DNA from: Planktotalea frisia
GTDB lineage: Bacteria > Pseudomonadota > Alphaproteobacteria > Rhodobacterales > Rhodobacteraceae
Length of the DNA stretch: 64,000 nt
Direction of reading: 5' to 3'
NCBI RefSeq assembly: GCF_001890925.1
Contig: NZ_MLCB01000159.1
Location: 1-64,000 of the forward strand
Both the position numbers and the translations under genes were made by a program. The first letter of the stretch is position 1; the number at the start of each line of letters is the position of its first letter. The notes beneath the pieces were generated by a model. The model was not told the DNA's origin and did no database searches. It saw only the letters and a list, made by a program, of their open reading frames with translations. Positions 62,008 to 64,000 of this stretch are shown here, in pieces.

Positions 62008-63873
62008 ATGCTTAAGATATCAGACATAACATACTCCGTCGCGGGCCGCACTTTGGTCGAAAACGCATCCGTCACAATCCCGACAGGCCACAAGGTTGGC
62101 CTTGTGGGGCGCAATGGCTCGGGCAAGACCACATTATTCAAGATCATTCGTAAAGAAATGGTGCTTGATACGGGTTCCGTGAGCATGCCCCAAGGTTGGA
62201 AAATTGGCGGTGTGAGCCAAGAGGTTCCGGGCAACGAAGTGTCCTTGATCGACACAGTCCTGCGCGCCGATACAGAGCGTGAAGCGCTTATGGCCGAAGC
62301 TGAAACCGCCACGGACCCGACACGAATTTCCGAGATTCAAACCCGCCTGACCGATATCGATGCATGGTCTGCCGAAGCGCGCGCCGCAACGATCCTCAAA
62401 GGTCTTGGTTTTACCCATAACGAACAACTCCAACCCTGTTCAGCCTTTTCCGGCGGTTGGCGTATGCGCGTCGCTCTGGCGGCAGTTCTTTTCTCTGAGC
62501 CTGATTTGTTGCTGCTCGACGAGCCGACAAACTATCTCGATCTTGAGGGCGCGCTTTGGCTCGAGGCCTACCTCGTCAAATACCCGCACACAGTTTTGAT
62601 TGTTTCACACGACCGTGAGCTGTTGAACCGCTCCGTTGGCGGCATTTTGCACCTCGAGGACAAAGGCCTTATTTACTACACAGGCACCTACGACATGTTC
62701 GCCAAACAGCGCGCGCAAAAACGTGCTTTGCAAGCCTCTGCGGCAAAGAAGCAAGACGCTAAACGTGAGCATTTACAAGCCTTTGTGGACCGCTTTAAAG
62801 CCAAAGCCTCAAAAGCAAAGCAAGCGCAATCGCGCGTCAAAGCACTAGAAAAGATGGAAACCATTCGCGCGCCAGAGGATGTCGCACGCACTGTGTTTAC
62901 CTTCCCCAAGCCTGAAGAACTCTCGCCGCCCATTATCGCGACCGAAAAAGCCTCTGTCGGGTATGGAGAGACGATCATCCTGCGGGATTTGAACCTGCGC
63001 ATCGACCAAGATGACCGCATCGCTTTGCTGGGACGCAACGGCGAGGGTAAATCGACGCTTTCTAAAATGCTCTCGGATCGTCTTAAGATCGCGAGCGGAT
63101 CGATGGTAACATCGAACAAGTTGCGCATTGGTTTCTTTGCGCAGCATCAGGTGGAAGAACTCTACGTTGACGAAACGCCGCTAGAGCACCTTTTGCGCGA
63201 ACGCCCTGCAGAGGGCCAAGCGAAACTGCGTGCGCGACTTGCAGGTTTCGGGCTTGGCGCGGATCAGGCTGATACAGCAGTCGGCAGGCTATCTGGTGGG
63301 CAGAAAGCGCGTTTGTCGCTCTTGCTCGCCACACTCCCTGCCCCGCATTTGTTGATCCTCGACGAGCCGACCAACCACCTTGACATTGAATCTCGCGAAG
63401 CCCTTGTGGACGCTTTAACGGCCTACTCTGGTGCGGTCATTCTGGTCAGCCACGACATGCATTTGCTGTCGATGGTTGCTGACCGTTTGTGGCTGGTGAA
63501 AGACGGTCATGTCTCTGTCTATGAAGAGGATTTGCAAGCTTATCGCAAAATGCTTTTGAGCAACGACAAGCCTGCGAAGAAAGACAAAGACGCGAAAAAA
63601 GCGGAAAAGCCTAAGGTTAAACGCCCGTCGCAAGATCAGATCAAAGCGCTGCGCGCGGATGTGCGCAAGTGCGAAGAGCGTATGTCCAAAATCGACGAGA
63701 TGCGCGATAAATTGGCGAAAAAGCTCGCGGATCCAGTGCTGTACGAAGAAGCACGCAAAGGCGAACTTGAGACGTGGAACAAGAAGTACGCCGAAGTCAT
63801 GGAGGCTCATGGCCGCGCTGAAACCATGTGGATGACGGCGCTTGAAAAGCTTGAGGCGGCCAACGCGTCGTGA
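62008..63873 (+). CDS. ABC-F family ATPase
   Basis: Tandem ABC ATPase of 621 residues without membrane segments. First site: Walker A GRNGSGKTT, signature FSGGWRMRVAL, Walker B LLLLDEPTNYLDL. Second site: GRNGEGKST, LSGGQKARLSLL, LLILDEPTNHLD. A Lys/Ala-rich helical linker (about 230-290) joins them, and a C-terminal coiled coil (about 520-620) follows, as in YheS/Uup types. ABC-F proteins act on ribosomes during translation. Its stop overlaps the GTG of the marC gene (GTGA). Confidence 0.93.
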   Translation: MLKISDITYSVAGRTLVENASVTIPTGHKVGLVGRNGSGKTTLFKIIRKEMVLDTGSVSMPQGWKIGGVSQEVPGNEVSLIDTVLRADTEREALMAEAETATDPTRISEIQTRLTDIDAWSAEARAATILKGLGFTHNEQLQPCSAFSGGWRMRVALAAVLFSEPDLLLLDEPTNYLDLEGALWLEAYLVKYPHTVLIVSHDRELLNRSVGGILHLEDKGLIYYTGTYDMFAKQRAQKRALQASAAKKQDAKREHLQAFVDRFKAKASKAKQAQSRVKALEKMETIRAPEDVARTVFTFPKPEELSPPIIATEKASVGYGETIILRDLNLRIDQDDRIALLGRNGEGKSTLSKMLSDRLKIASGSMVTSNKLRIGFFAQHQVEELYVDETPLEHLLRERPAEGQAKLRARLAGFGLGADQADTAVGRLSGGQKARLSLLLATLPAPHLLILDEPTNHLDIESREALVDALTAYSGAVILVSHDMHLLSMVADRLWLVKDGHVSVYEEDLQAYRKMLLSNDKPAKKDKDAKKAEKPKVKRPSQDQIKALRADVRKCEERMSKIDEMRDKLAKKLADPVLYEEARKGELETWNKKYAEVMEAHGRAETMWMTALEKLEAANAS

Positions 63874-64000
63874 TCGACACGGCGTTTTTCATAACGTCTT
63901 TCGTGACGCTGTTCGTGATCATTGACCCTATCGGTCTGACGCCTTTGTTCGTTGCATTGACGCAAGGCATGACCGTCAAGCAACGTCGTGCAATCGCGAT
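63870..64000 (+). CDS. MarC family membrane protein (start only)
   Basis: Incomplete at the window edge, 43 codons visible. The GTG start overlaps the stop of the ABC-F gene. The opening FITSFVTLFVIIDPIGLTPL followed by FVALTQGM is the MarC (UPF0056) signature of a six-helix inner-membrane protein of unknown transport role. Confidence 0.8.
   Translation, partial: MIDTAFFITSFVTLFVIIDPIGLTPLFVALTQGMTVKQRRAIA

Noticed and set aside
1-64000. Search for CRISPR arrays, rRNA, tRNA, insertion sequences and integrases
   Set aside because: No regularly spaced repeats, no recognisable RNA genes and no transposase or integrase motifs were seen by reading; a weakly conserved tRNA could have been missed.

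Overview
The window looks like a chromosome segment of a marine alphaproteobacterium of the Roseobacter group (Rhodobacterales). The right half carries an aglEFGAK/aglR alpha-glucoside locus, an alphaproteobacterial SspB, fumC followed by a DUF4169 gene, RNase E, ndk and MarC, all with sequence character typical of that group. The left half is visibly more GC-rich than the right half (hand count: 38 of 60 bases G or C at 5041-5100, 32 of 60 at 38521-38580), which suggests that the left 31 kb are an acquired island.

Region 1 (1-31143) is a catabolic island. A minus-strand operon (9567 down to 95) encodes acyl-CoA dehydrogenase, thiolase, FadB-type multifunctional enzyme, acyl-CoA synthetase, SCP2 lipid-binding protein, a second enoyl-CoA hydratase and an alpha/beta hydrolase. 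The divergent operon encodes an APH-fold kinase and acyl-CoA dehydrogenase pair (ACAD10/11 or LvaA/LvaC type), an SDR and a secreted sulfatase. Then follow a membrane-anchored DJ-1/PfpI protein, a CurA-type reductase, a haloalkane dehalogenase, an MBL-fold hydrolase, a DUF2855 protein, an MFS transporter, two GST-like proteins, a second anchored sulfatase, an anchored formylglycine-generating enzyme (FGE) that would activate both sulfatases, a TetR regulator and a two-domain DsbA/HCCA-isomerase-like protein. A 17-base palindrome, consensus TGACATATNATATGTCA, occurs upstream of essentially every transcription unit of the island; I infer it is the operator of the island's TetR. My working model is a regulon that degrades sulfated, possibly halogenated, aliphatic lipids: periplasmic desulfation and hydrolytic dehalogenation leave hydroxyl groups, the kinase/dehydrogenase pair shifts them, and beta-oxidation finishes.

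Region 2 (31464-35182) is a ColE1-type mobilisation module: an antitoxin with a frameshifted toxin, a MobA/MbeA relaxase gene with two further mob-like genes nested inside it in another frame, mobC, and a winged-helix replication-like gene carrying an iteron-like repeat cluster. No integrase or tRNA is visible beside it.

Region 3 (35183-64000) is ordinary chromosome: rlmE, ppx/gppA, a folate/cobalamin methyl-transfer cluster, the agl locus with divergent aglR-beta-glucosidase-glucokinase, sspB, fumC and small proteins, a P450 with a homopolymer frameshift at its start, an alpha/beta-hydrolase-like membrane protein, ccdA, tusA, rne, ndk, a DUF6157 protein, an ABC-F ATPase and the beginning of a marC gene. 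No rRNA, tRNA, CRISPR array or insertion sequence was recognised.
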